From positions 20,814 through 84,813 of the IMG/VR virus record IMGVR_UViG_3300000318_000002: a stretch of DNA of 64,000 nt. One strand, given 5' to 3'. The notes under the pieces were generated by a model that worked only from the letters and a program-made list of their open reading frames with translations, had not been told where the DNA came from and did not search any database. Within the stretch, counting starts at the first letter, position 1; the number at the start of each line of letters is the position of its first letter. This document shows positions 42,201 to 50,235 of the stretch, piece after piece. This DNA comes from a virus. The translations under genes were made by a program, and so were the position numbers.

Positions 42201-42242
42201 AAACAAGTTGACAAAAATAATAATAATAACAATAAAAAATAG
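39237..42242 (+). CDS. Polyvalent protein 3: DUF6496-like repeats and coiled coil
   Basis: 1001 residues. Two DUF6496-like repeats (about 48-85 VMHEFKRGTLRSGSGEHV and 98-133 VMDEFKAGKLKSSSGQIV), a DUF5661-like segment (about 160-205), the ARITKYVRR linker (239-265), then long charged helices. Two copies of a beta motif follow (FWNGKIYGNEKYGFNIYL, YWNGKVYGRHGNYNIYVD), then a Lys-rich tail. No enzyme motif is obvious. Six M-x-K-A sites occur. Its ATG follows the previous stop directly, so all three large genes are one unit. Confidence 0.72.
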   Translation: MKKSLLKIKDKFFINMEKAIPESTYEHSDKLGEGAKKRKKLHLNKDKFDAVMHEFKRGTLRSGSGEHVKDHNQAVAIAMHESGMAKAESPEVQAKIKKVMDEFKAGKLKSSSGQIVTDRNQALAIAYSYFKKADNSMTKANECSFLDDVYAAKENTLIPSDIDVYQLAMGIQVEFGEHTNDIQIAMQIAMDHLEENPVYYTKLQESGLVDEVLLHTYEISNILRGALPFNAGLEPMEKARITKYVRRVPKPSGKGYIYFYNKAEYEHYKKTGELPTKQKSIFSKIISFFGLGSDKEAKEKIDKMYESHKTVLTGVGKDAFTDHVIEYITNKEKWDKKLSAPKAERKESKEGAKKEPTEKKKVVKKEGKKFNISVMRVVAGIVNEKENKKQNAGSKDKDNFETMPKDEKKWYENILEKIENITNEDDKSGLKEWISDWTNTKGSVRKSLAKDIEDKLSNIQGKEEKNKLKENLSNSRLKKFEDSGKEAFETTKKDWVEMQREERRIMGQNEGNGNPNAPYSDYENYHNDSVRRAIEEGKTVSPEVLKDYPELKKDNSIIKEIDKVKDEIKKQINTEEDIEDEETKLQKESDEHLKQKPEKVERPSVLDKGGDNFWNGKIYGNEKYGFNIYLNNEKEVIPKSVAQKLEQYVEYRQKLKSWKEKQETIDNKQLKFKNKNEQLQQIIDKPIEHIKKIAEDNFLTQVDGMFVSTDYTGAKTIIVDDVKEQKLIDRMKEWTPKDFKEMLKERIGTITKESSKKENEVNTVLNKTINDSIDNEFVEHLKNIVKNRLIELKAESLKQNKDKEEQDKKNKLIQEKINEAEKKYIPEGYWNGKVYGRHGNYNIYVDNKKRAINDNVALELMGGEKKSMSKAEELEDMLKAKKAITGEVHTYKNGKKYRKEGDKWVLVTSGKNKVKGKPEEKNKKKKSKTGGKNKISKEDRSLIKNTLKRVASVIAEALAGKNPNAQAAQGIEHTGEDLKSSSHKGLTEKQVDKNNNNNNKK

Positions 42243-42269
42243 GACAAGGATAAAAAGGAATAATCCAAA

Positions 42270-42452
42270 ATGCACATTGTAATTGATAATCCGGTAATGT
42301 CAAAGTGTTCTTGTGGAAGCGTATATAAGGTTTCCAACCCTGATGAAGAAGTTATAAAAAATGTCAGGGCGGTATACGTTGATAAAAAGGCAAATTTGAG
42401 AAAAATACTTTGCCGTAAGTGTAAAACTTGGATAGAAGAAAAAATTTCTTGA
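42270..42452 (+). CDS. Zinc-ribbon protein (60 aa)
   Basis: CSCG near residue 13 and CRKC near residue 51 form a split zinc ribbon; MHIVIDNPVMSKCSCGSVYK start with AAAGGA upstream (a second ATG is at 42297). Located between the polyvalent proteins and the protease gene. Function unknown. Confidence 0.6.
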   Translation: MHIVIDNPVMSKCSCGSVYKVSNPDEEVIKNVRAVYVDKKANLRKILCRKCKTWIEEKIS

Positions 42453-42476
42453 CATTCTTCTAAATGAGTTTTTATT
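42449..42476 (+). promoter_or_regulatory. Promoter before the prohead protease
   Basis: TTGACA (42449-42454), 16-bp spacer, TTTATT (42471-42476), with a ribosome site AAAGGA near 42501 that serves a 25-codon leader frame at 42512 overlapping the protease start. Confidence 0.5.
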
Positions 42477-42533
42477 GAAACTGCTATTGAAAGTCCGTTA
42501 AAGGAATAAGCATGAATACTAACGAAGGTATAA

Positions 42534-43406
42534 ATGTTATTCCGCGTAAACGGGTTTTACATCTCGAATCTACAGAAAGCAAAAGACGATAAACTCGTTA
42601 CTGTTGATATAATCGCAAATCATCTTACCGAAGACCAAGATAATGAAGTCGTTCTCAAAGAAGCCTTTGACGATGATACGGTCAAAGAATTTCTCGATAT
42701 CGGCGTTATCGAATTTTGGCATGAATCAAAAAACGAACTTCTTACCAAAAAAGAAAAAAATGATAATCTTATAGGTCGCCCCGTAGCTTTTCGTTGGGAA
42801 AATGGGCTTCCGGTTGTTACTGCGACACTTTCAAAAACTCATCCTATCGTACAGTCAATGATGCCTCATCTTGAATCGCAAAATCCTGTATACGCCGCTT
42901 CAATAGGCGGTTCTAAAGTCGTACTCGAAGCAAAAGATAATTCGGGTGAAATACATAAAATAATCCCCAAAATACGTTGGGATCATCTTGCTATAGCTCC
43001 TCAAAATATGGTCGTGAACCGTGAACCTGGAATAAATGTCAAGATGCTTGAAAAAGCAAAATCTATATATAATTTTAGCAATTTTACTACTCTTGCAAAA
43101 GCTCTTGAAGCCCCCGGTTCGGTAGACGCTCTTTATTCAACTCCCGGCGGTGCTATTACCAAACAATCTCTTGAAAAAAGTATTTCCGTTCAAGGTTTTT
43201 CGGAATCCGAAGCGGATCTTTTACTTGATACTATACTTAAATATGCAAACGGAGAAATGCCGACAGATAAAGTTGGTTATTTTGCTCTGTTTCCAAACAA
43301 TGAAGAATTTGCCGATAAGTCGTATCGGCTGTTCGATAACCATTTTAAAAAAGGAGAATTCGTAAATGAAGTTTTCAAAAGAAGAACTTCTTGCCAAAGG
43401 TATTGA
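42534..43406 (+). CDS. Prohead maturation protease
   Basis: 290 residues. DDDTVKEFLDIGVIEFWHES, LIGRPVAFRWENGLPVVTAT and VQSMMPHLESQNPVYAASIG match phage prohead protease/XkdF-like sequences; Ser in AASIGG and His in FWHES are plausible catalytic residues (inference). The C-terminal part (about 185-215) contains ALEAPGSVDALYSTPGG, which is repeated in the capsid N-terminus. It cleaves scaffold and capsid during maturation. The start at 42534 has GAAGG upstream. Confidence 0.72.
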   Translation: MLFRVNGFYISNLQKAKDDKLVTVDIIANHLTEDQDNEVVLKEAFDDDTVKEFLDIGVIEFWHESKNELLTKKEKNDNLIGRPVAFRWENGLPVVTATLSKTHPIVQSMMPHLESQNPVYAASIGGSKVVLEAKDNSGEIHKIIPKIRWDHLAIAPQNMVVNREPGINVKMLEKAKSIYNFSNFTTLAKALEAPGSVDALYSTPGGAITKQSLEKSISVQGFSESEADLLLDTILKYANGEMPTDKVGYFALFPNNEEFADKSYRLFDNHFKKGEFVNEVFKRRTSCQRY

Positions 43407-44154
43407 TCCGATTGTCGCTGATGAAATAATCGCGTCATATGACCGTACCGATGACGGAACTCCCCTGTCTAAGCTTGAAAAAGCTTTGAAGCCGAAAAAG
43501 AAAAATGACGAACAGTCGCTTTTTAAGGCTGAAAAAGGGGAAAAAGAAGGGGACGCAGAAGATGATGCAGAACCAGATGATGATGAAGATGACAAAGAAA
43601 AGTTTATGAAAAAGAACAAAAAGGCAATGAAAAAAGCCGAAGAAGAAGACGAAGATGAGGAAGACGAAAAAGAAATGAAAAAAGCATTTGATTCGATTGA
43701 TAGAACTGCTCCTGGTGCTGTTGTAGAAATGGAAGATCTTGCTCCGTCTCTTTCTGCTATCCATAAAAGCTTTTCTTCACTACTTAAAGCGGTAAATGAC
43801 CTTTCAAATCGTGTTGATACTATTGTTTCTCAAAATGAAGAATCTTATAGTCTCATGCACAAAGCCGCAGAACTTCAGGTCGAAACTTCAAAAGGTCTTT
43901 CAAGTGTTCTGTCTATTCCGGCTGGACGTAAAGGCGTAACTGCTTCCGTCAATATGGAAAAAGCTCAGGGCATAAATACTGATCTTGCTAACCGCGCACT
44001 TGTTTATCAGGTACTCGCTAAAGCAGTTAAGCTCAAAGATCCTATCGGCGGTGCTATTGCAGAGCGTTATGAAAGTGCTGGTCACGATATTCGCGCTCTC
44101 AGTAAAGATGACCGCGCAGGGATCGCAAAACTTATTCAGGAGAATAATAAATAA
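43366..44154 (+). CDS. Scaffold-like protein
   Basis: 262 residues: an N-terminal charged region, a very acidic Asp/Glu stretch (about 60-105), a helical coiled region (about 125-190) and a C-terminal domain ending KDDRAGIAKLIQENNK. Composition and position between protease and capsid are those of a scaffold. Three M-x-K-A sites are present (MKKA twice, MEKA once). Overlaps the protease by 41 bases and the capsid start by one. Confidence 0.7.
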   Translation: MKFSKEELLAKGIDPIVADEIIASYDRTDDGTPLSKLEKALKPKKKNDEQSLFKAEKGEKEGDAEDDAEPDDDEDDKEKFMKKNKKAMKKAEEEDEDEEDEKEMKKAFDSIDRTAPGAVVEMEDLAPSLSAIHKSFSSLLKAVNDLSNRVDTIVSQNEESYSLMHKAAELQVETSKGLSSVLSIPAGRKGVTASVNMEKAQGINTDLANRALVYQVLAKAVKLKDPIGGAIAERYESAGHDIRALSKDDRAGIAKLIQENNK

Positions 44155-45659
44155 TGGACGAAGAACTTTTCCCACTCACCGACAGCTCGATGGGATCTGA
44201 ACAGATGGGACAGTTTCAGGAGCTTCTGAAAGCTCTTGCAGCTCCTGGATCTGTTGACGATCTCTACGGTACGCCTGGCGGTGCTATTACTCAACAGTCA
44301 CTCGAACTGATGCTTGCAAATCTTACCTTGAAACCGACGGATATGACTTTCTGGCAGGATATTGTTAAGATCAAAGCATTTTCAACCGTTGAAGAATACA
44401 ATCAGCTTATTGGTTCTGGTATTAGCGATGGCGGATTCGTGGATGCAATGGAAAATCCGGAATTTTCCGATCCTGATATCCTCAAACAGATAGCAATTGT
44501 AAAATTCATGTCTGAAGGTTGGAAGGTTGGTGATGTACAGGAGCAAACCCGTACAACTGTAGCTTCCCGTGCGCTTTCTCAGAAAGCGGCGATGACTCGT
44601 CTCCTCCGTAACGTAAACCGTGCTCTGTATTCTGGAAATTCACTCTGGATTCCGGAATCAATTGACGGTCTTTCCGCTACTATCTCCGGATCAAGCTCAA
44701 GTCAGGTATTTGACCTTCGTGGCGCGTCTCTGACTATGGCGGCGCTGAATCTTGCCGGTCAACTTATTACCGAAGGCAATGGGAATGTTGAAAATTCAAA
44801 TCTGTACCTTTCCCCTGCTGGAGTACAGAATCTTTCAACGATCATAGAATCTACCGGAGATGCAACAAATAACCGTAAATTTGTGCCAATGGGTGATGGG
44901 AACATTACTATCGGCGGTAAAATATCAGACATTATGACCAATTATGGGAAGATAAAAACTCGTATGGACAAAGTTCTTGGTCTTGAATATGAAGCAAACG
45001 GCGTTCCTAAGATTTTCAATAACAAGACTAAAACTTGGTACGAAGGTCCTACTTCTGAATTTGCTCCCTCTGCTCCTACTATTGCTCTTACGAATCAGGG
45101 AACTATTGCAAATTCTCAGTATTCCGCAACAGGGACTCGTCCTTCTGGTGTAAAAGCTCGCTATCGTGTTTCTGCTCGTAATCGTTATGGTCGTTCAATT
45201 GCTTGCGCTCTTGTTGAGTCTACTTCGGTTGTAGCTTCCGGAGGTGGTATTGATATCGCTATTACTCCTGTTTCTACAGATACTGGGAAACGTACGCCTT
45301 CTTGTTTCGTGATCTATGGCGAACAGGTATATAATTCTGGAGAATTCCGTTATCTCGATACGATTGCGGTTGATACTACCAATCCATATGCAGTTGTTAC
45401 CTATCATGAAAAGAATTCATACATCCCCGGTACTGCTCGCATGTTCATTGTTGACCAGACTTCTGCCGGAGAAGATCGTTCCCTTGCTTTTGCGCAACTT
45501 GCGCCAATTCATAATACCGATCTTTCCAAAGAAAACCGTTCAACTCGTGGTCTCATCAATCTTTATGGAACGATGAAATACTATAAACCTCAGGTTCTTG
45601 TTGAAATCCGTAACATCGCTGTTACTCAGGCAAACATTAATCTGTACAACAATAACTAA
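44154..45659 (+). CDS. Major capsid protein with Ig-like insertion
   Basis: 501 residues. The N-terminal arm contains ALAAPGSVDDLYGTPGGA, then capsid-type sequence (TFWQDIVKIKAFSTVEEYNQ, QIAIVKFMSEGWKVGDVQEQ, LNLAGQLITEGNG, NLYLSPAGVQ). About residues 305-415 form a separate Ser/Thr/Tyr-rich Ig/fibronectin-like domain (SGVKARYRVSARNRYGRS). The C-terminus returns to the capsid core (APIHNTDLSKENRS). The HK97 fold is inferred from order and neighbours. AGGAG precedes the ATG. Confidence 0.82.
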   Translation: MDEELFPLTDSSMGSEQMGQFQELLKALAAPGSVDDLYGTPGGAITQQSLELMLANLTLKPTDMTFWQDIVKIKAFSTVEEYNQLIGSGISDGGFVDAMENPEFSDPDILKQIAIVKFMSEGWKVGDVQEQTRTTVASRALSQKAAMTRLLRNVNRALYSGNSLWIPESIDGLSATISGSSSSQVFDLRGASLTMAALNLAGQLITEGNGNVENSNLYLSPAGVQNLSTIIESTGDATNNRKFVPMGDGNITIGGKISDIMTNYGKIKTRMDKVLGLEYEANGVPKIFNNKTKTWYEGPTSEFAPSAPTIALTNQGTIANSQYSATGTRPSGVKARYRVSARNRYGRSIACALVESTSVVASGGGIDIAITPVSTDTGKRTPSCFVIYGEQVYNSGEFRYLDTIAVDTTNPYAVVTYHEKNSYIPGTARMFIVDQTSAGEDRSLAFAQLAPIHNTDLSKENRSTRGLINLYGTMKYYKPQVLVEIRNIAVTQANINLYNNN

Positions 45660-45670
45660 GGTAGATAATT

Positions 45671-45967
45671 ATGGGCGTCTGGCACAATAGCAAACTTATT
45701 CCGAGTTACCATGCAAGTCACAGAGCTTCGTGTCAGTATGTACTGACGGGTACGGACCCGTCAGTAAGCTCTACAAAGGGTATTTTCTTTTTGGAAATGT
45801 TGCAAACTTCCGCAGGAGTAACATTGACAAGTGGTGATAGTAAAAACGTCATAACCGGCGCATTATCATTTAGCCAGGATCAGTCTCCTCTTCGTTTTGA
45901 TGGCGGACTTTCGATTACCGGAACAGTAATTTTTGCAAAAGGTTTTCTAATTGAAGGTGCTCTTTGA
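45671..45967 (+). CDS. Small virion protein candidate (98 aa)
   Basis: MGVWHNSKLIPSYHASHRAS, Ser/Thr/Gly-rich beta sequence ending TGTVIFAKGFLIEGAL. It follows the capsid gene, so a decoration protein is possible. Family not recognised. Confidence 0.55.
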   Translation: MGVWHNSKLIPSYHASHRASCQYVLTGTDPSVSSTKGIFFLEMLQTSAGVTLTSGDSKNVITGALSFSQDQSPLRFDGGLSITGTVIFAKGFLIEGAL

Positions 45968-46212
45968 TATTTACCATAGAAGAAAAGAATTTATTTCGAT
46001 ATATTCTTCCAGTTCAAGGGAATATTTTAACTCTTGAACTGGTTGAAAATATTATTCGGAAACTTGATTCAAATATTATAGATGAAAATATTATTTTTTC
46101 TGACGATGAATGGAAATTGATTAAAATTGCCATTGAAATTAAAGATCATAATGGTGTTATTCCCTATGAATGTTTGAATATAGTTCGTAAACTTTTAAAA
46201 GGAGAATTTTAA
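45964..46212 (+). CDS. Hypothetical protein with TTG start (82 aa)
   Basis: Starts at TTG 45964 overlapping the previous stop (TTGA), with GAAGG upstream; no ATG is available near the N-terminus. Helical; IFTIEEKNLFRYILPVQGNI. Function unknown, head module. Confidence 0.5.
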   Translation: MIFTIEEKNLFRYILPVQGNILTLELVENIIRKLDSNIIDENIIFSDDEWKLIKIAIEIKDHNGVIPYECLNIVRKLLKGEF

Positions 46213-46213
46213 A

Positions 46214-46648
46214 ATGTCGCAAAAACCCGATGTTTTTGATCAAAAGGTTTCAGGATCTCCGAATTCTGAAGCCGCTCAGTATATTCAGTCTGTTTTTAAC
46301 TCTGTTGCTAAGGTAGGCGCAATTGCTAAACGTGTGAAAACAGCAATTACCGCCGATGCTTCGGCAGGATTGGATATAACTTCTTTGATCCCTTTGGGAT
46401 CTCAGATTATAGGTGTTACTGTTATTGCAACGGTGGCGAATACTCTTGGTACGGTTACTTTGAAAACTAATGCAACGTCTCCAGTAGCTATTACCGATGC
46501 GATCATTGCCGCAGTTGACAAAGTAGTTACTCGTGTCGGAACGATTGATGATGCGTATAATACCGTGACGGCAGATGGGCTTTTGCTTGTTGCTGGTGGA
46601 ACTGATGCAACCGCGACTCGTGCGATTGTTGTCATCGATTATGTGTAA
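46214..46648 (+). CDS. Virion protein candidate (144 aa)
   Basis: MSQKPDVFDQKVSGSPNSEA and an Ala/Val/Thr-rich beta domain (SQIIGVTVIATVANTLGTVT). Low-charge, typical of a structural or decoration protein. AAAGGAG upstream; followed by a terminator. Confidence 0.6.
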   Translation: MSQKPDVFDQKVSGSPNSEAAQYIQSVFNSVAKVGAIAKRVKTAITADASAGLDITSLIPLGSQIIGVTVIATVANTLGTVTLKTNATSPVAITDAIIAAVDKVVTRVGTIDDAYNTVTADGLLLVAGGTDATATRAIVVIDYV

Positions 46649-46671
46649 AAAGAAGTTGACAATCTGATTTA

Positions 46672-46703
46672 TGAAGCCGGAAGATAATTCCGGCTTCATT
46701 TTA
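46672..46703 (+). terminator. Terminator after the capsid cluster
   Basis: TGAAGCCGGAA / TTCCGGCTTCA (11-bp arms, 5-base loop) followed by TTTTA. Ends the capsid transcript, perhaps partially. Confidence 0.75.
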
Positions 46704-46717
46704 AGAGGAAGACAAAC

Positions 46718-47647
46718 ATGTCAGAAGAACGTTCCGGATTTGCATTTAATAATCCAGATTTAAAAAATGATTACCATGCTCCTAAATGGGGCTTGCTTGT
46801 TACTGCCGATGAATTACGATATGATCAAGCTTTCGGAAATAAGCTTATTGCCGCTGCGGATAGCCAAGATATTACCGATGACCAATTATTAGATTATGTT
46901 CGTCTTGCACTTGGATATGTTGAAAGAGAGTTGAAACTGGATATTTTGCCTCGCCGAATACGATATATGAACCGAATAGGTTCTGATGGCAAAGAAATTT
47001 TAAGAGATGATATTGATGAAGATAAAAAAATATTATCTCAATATAAAACACGAAAACAAAAAAATGCACTTTATATAAGAGAACAGGGCTATCCTTACCG
47101 ACTTAAACAAGTTCGAAAGGAAATGAGGATAAAACTTCGTCGCCGTCCTGTCCGGGATATTTTAACCGCCGAATTGGTCGATCCTTATAGAGGGCTTCTA
47201 ATTGCTGATTTATTGCCTTATAGAGTTTTAAAACCTGGTCTTACGGGCGTTTGTTATTTCCGACAAAATACATATCTTGGTAGAGGTTATGCTTTTTCAA
47301 ATGCTGTTCAATCTTTTTCAGCTTTTCAAGCGGATAATATTCAATCTCTGTTTCTTATAGATTATGATTCTGGTTATGAAAGTTGCGAAGATGTTCCTGA
47401 TGATTTACGATGGTTAATTGGCAAAATAGCGGCGGTTACGCTTCTTTCAATTTATGGTCTTGGCAAAAGTGCGGGTATGGCTAGCCGGTCCGTAAGTCTC
47501 AATGCGGTATCAGAATCTATTAGCACTACTCAGTCCGCCACAAGCAGTTATTTTGGTGCAAATATACTGCAATATCAAAAAGAAATACGCGAATGGTTTA
47601 AAGACAATAGTAAACATTATGCACGTACCTCTATTGGGTGCTTATGA
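46718..47647 (+). CDS. Head-tail connector protein
   Basis: 309 residues. TDDQLLDYVRLALGYVEREL at the N-terminus and DDLRWLIGKIAAVTLLSIYG in the C-terminal part are characteristic of neck/connector (gp6-like) adaptors; a long Arg/Lys-rich insertion lies between. It closes the portal ring and starts the tail interface. Family assignment by pattern. Confidence 0.65.
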   Translation: MSEERSGFAFNNPDLKNDYHAPKWGLLVTADELRYDQAFGNKLIAAADSQDITDDQLLDYVRLALGYVERELKLDILPRRIRYMNRIGSDGKEILRDDIDEDKKILSQYKTRKQKNALYIREQGYPYRLKQVRKEMRIKLRRRPVRDILTAELVDPYRGLLIADLLPYRVLKPGLTGVCYFRQNTYLGRGYAFSNAVQSFSAFQADNIQSLFLIDYDSGYESCEDVPDDLRWLIGKIAAVTLLSIYGLGKSAGMASRSVSLNAVSESISTTQSATSSYFGANILQYQKEIREWFKDNSKHYARTSIGCL

Positions 47648-48027
47648 TAACTCAAGAATTTAAAAATGACACATCTACAATAAAAATAGAAAATGCAACT
47701 TCACTTGAAGATGCTAAAAAAAACAAGTTCGCAGAAGGTATTTTTTCCCGTATTTCAATTGATGGTAAACCTGTTGAATATATGGATATGATACAACATA
47801 TAATTTCAAATGCAACAAAAACAGGAACAAAATTTATCCCTCCGTCTGATGAATCTTTACGCCAAATGCAAAAAGACCTTATTCAGAAACAAAAAGAAGA
47901 TTTCAGAGCGATAATGGTACAAATGAAACAGAAATATGGTGAAGCCGGCGTTCCCGTTTCTGAATTAGATAAATTCGACGATATCGCTGATAAAGTTGAT
48001 CTTGCGTTTGTGCGAGTTGAGAAATAA
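47644..48027 (+). CDS. Hypothetical neck-region protein (127 aa)
   Basis: The start is taken at the ATG at 47644 (MITQEFKNDTSTIKIENATS). Helical C-terminus rich in Gln/Lys (LRQMQKDLIQKQKEDFRAIM). Between two neck proteins. Confidence 0.55.
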   Translation: MITQEFKNDTSTIKIENATSLEDAKKNKFAEGIFSRISIDGKPVEYMDMIQHIISNATKTGTKFIPPSDESLRQMQKDLIQKQKEDFRAIMVQMKQKYGEAGVPVSELDKFDDIADKVDLAFVRVEK

Positions 48028-49226
48028 TGGGACAAAATAGAAATACCGGGGCTGATAATGTAAATGTCGTATACGGTAATCCTGAAAGTTTCAGACAGCT
48101 TATTAAAAATCATGGTCAATTATGTAAAATAAGACAAATGCTTCCCTGCCCATGTTCAGGGACAAATCACAATGCACCGTCAGATGATTGTGAATTGTGT
48201 CATGGCGATGGTATGATTTATACACACCAACGACGATTTTTAATAGCTGATGAAGATTCTTTATGTAATAAAAAAGTAACTGAAATATATCCATATTTTT
48301 ATCCTGTATTGGAAGTAACAAAAGTAGAAAGAATGACTTCTGAGAAACAGGGCGGAATTACAGAAATGACCGTCAAGAGTTTTAACGAAAAAACTATTTA
48401 TGTTGAAAACGATAAAAATGATGTTAAAGAATATCAACAAAAAAGAGTTACCTATTTTTTTGATGGCTGGACAAAAGTAGAAGGCGAAGTTTTAAAAACC
48501 GATATTTCTAACGGTCTTATGTGGGCAACGGGAACTTTTTATAATGCAAAATATCAAAGTAGTAATCCATTACGTGCCGAATCAGATATTGCAGAAATAA
48601 TTCAAATAAAAAATACCAAAACAGGACAAGTTTTATCTCGAAGTGATTATAAGATGCTTGGTAATCTTATAAAAACAACCGCGCAGATAGACGCTGGTTA
48701 CATGGTTATGGATTATTATTATTCTGATCTTACTCAAATTATAACCGCTGATTTAAAGACAAAAGATCCGCTTGAAAAATGGACAAATGATCTTTCAAGC
48801 GGTGATATCCGATGCGCTGTTTATCCGTGGTGGAATATAGGGAAAGGGGACCTTATCGTAATTGCTGCCGATGCTCAATATAAAAATCAACTTTTTACAC
48901 ATACGTCTGATTATGATAAAATGAAAGAAATAGAAGTATTTGAATTAAATGATGTTATGATCGATGATTTAGGTAATAAATATTACCGTGAAGAAGATTA
49001 TACTCTTGTTGGATTTCGATTTATTCATTGGATTAGTAAAAATAAACCTAAAAACGGCGCGATAATGTCAATCAAATACGGGTTTAAGCCGACATTCATC
49101 TGCTTTGAAGATAATCCAGAACCAAATAATCTGGAAAATAGACGATATCCTAAAATTATTTATGTGAAAGAATTTACAAAAACGAGTAAAGATGAAATAA
49201 ATCGCCTTATGTCAATAGGTAACTAA
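48027..49226 (+). CDS. Neck or tail-completion protein with zinc motif (399 aa)
   Basis: MGQNRNTGADNVNVVYGNPE. A Cys cluster CPCSGTNHNAPSDDCELCHG (residues 41-60) resembles a zinc finger. Then a beta-rich domain (GITEMTVKSFNEKTIYV) and a C-terminal domain ending EFTKTSKDEINRLMSIGN. Position suggests head-closure or tail completion. Shares overlaps with both neighbours. Confidence 0.6.
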   Translation: MGQNRNTGADNVNVVYGNPESFRQLIKNHGQLCKIRQMLPCPCSGTNHNAPSDDCELCHGDGMIYTHQRRFLIADEDSLCNKKVTEIYPYFYPVLEVTKVERMTSEKQGGITEMTVKSFNEKTIYVENDKNDVKEYQQKRVTYFFDGWTKVEGEVLKTDISNGLMWATGTFYNAKYQSSNPLRAESDIAEIIQIKNTKTGQVLSRSDYKMLGNLIKTTAQIDAGYMVMDYYYSDLTQIITADLKTKDPLEKWTNDLSSGDIRCAVYPWWNIGKGDLIVIAADAQYKNQLFTHTSDYDKMKEIEVFELNDVMIDDLGNKYYREEDYTLVGFRFIHWISKNKPKNGAIMSIKYGFKPTFICFEDNPEPNNLENRRYPKIIYVKEFTKTSKDEINRLMSIGN

Positions 49227-49972
49227 TGGAAAAAATAATAGAATATTCAGAATACGATTTTAATTCTCTTAATTATTTTTGCGATAATATTGAACTTGCT
49301 TTAAACTCAAGAGACTTAGCTGGATTATTTAACGATAAAATAGAAAAAGTAGCTGTCTCAAAAGAACACCCGTTGATAACATATATTGCAAGCACGCTAT
49401 TGAACAAAAAAACAAATGATACTCAAGACGGCGGTCTTTTACCTGCAATAGGGGTAACCCCCGGAACAAATCATCCTTCCGCTGAAACTTTAGGGAAAAC
49501 CCCTGGTATGCAATTGGTCGATGATGCATATATCGAAAACTTTAAAACTATTCGAAAAATACCGTTTAAAACTCGTAAAAACGAAGGGTTATTAACCGAT
49601 GATCAAATTGATAATGTTCTTTTAGCATATCGCAAAAAAGGAACTTCGAAGATGTTTTTTCAAAAAAATACATGGGGATGGGACGAAGAAGTAAATGTTT
49701 CATGTTGGTCTGATAATATAGATAGAGATAGAATCCTTGCGGCGATTGTAGATAGTACCCTCGCCCGCCTTTCTGTCGAAGAAAATTCGCCCATTCGTGG
49801 AATGAAATATAATATGGCAAATGGTTTAACTAATTTTAGTTACGGAAGAATCCTTTTTGGTACAGAATTTAACTTGACTTTTTTGAACAGATATTCCATA
49901 TCTTCTATCTATACAGAAGAACACATTACAGGCGTTACGTTTGTAAATACGTTCAGGATACCGAGTTTATAA
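49226..49972 (+). CDS. Tail terminator-like protein (248 aa)
   Basis: MEKIIEYSEYDFNSLNYFCD. A central region with LLPAIGVTPG and a C-terminal beta domain ending TGVTFVNTFRIPSL. Position directly before the sheath gene suggests a tail terminator. No motif confirms it. Confidence 0.5.
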   Translation: MEKIIEYSEYDFNSLNYFCDNIELALNSRDLAGLFNDKIEKVAVSKEHPLITYIASTLLNKKTNDTQDGGLLPAIGVTPGTNHPSAETLGKTPGMQLVDDAYIENFKTIRKIPFKTRKNEGLLTDDQIDNVLLAYRKKGTSKMFFQKNTWGWDEEVNVSCWSDNIDRDRILAAIVDSTLARLSVEENSPIRGMKYNMANGLTNFSYGRILFGTEFNLTFLNRYSISSIYTEEHITGVTFVNTFRIPSL

Positions 49973-49986
49973 CGGAGAATGAACGT

Positions 49987-50235
49987 ATGATACTTGATAA
50001 ATACCTCGCCAACCATTCACCAAATCGTCATCTTGATAAGGTTATTATTAAATGGTTTCTTACCAGAAACGGGAATGCTTATTTTGATAAATCAAAAGAA
50101 GATTGGGATAGTATTATCTCTGATTTTTTTGGCGAAACTGAAAAAAAAATAGAAGATCCCGTTGCTCTAGTAGCTGAACCAAAAGAAGACATTATAATCA
50201 CGAAAATAAATTCAAAGAAAGGAGATGTTAAATAA
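49987..50235 (+). CDS. Hypothetical protein before the sheath (82 aa)
   Basis: MILDKYLANHSPNRHLDKVI and an acidic/Lys-rich tail. GAGAAT upstream. TAATG overlap with the sheath gene. Possibly a tail assembly accessory. Confidence 0.5.
   Translation: MILDKYLANHSPNRHLDKVIIKWFLTRNGNAYFDKSKEDWDSIISDFFGETEKKIEDPVALVAEPKEDIIITKINSKKGDVK

Noticed and set aside
42512-42592. 26-codon frame with good ribosome site before the protease
   Set aside because: It overlaps the protease start and has no family features; may be a leader but too weak to list as a gene.
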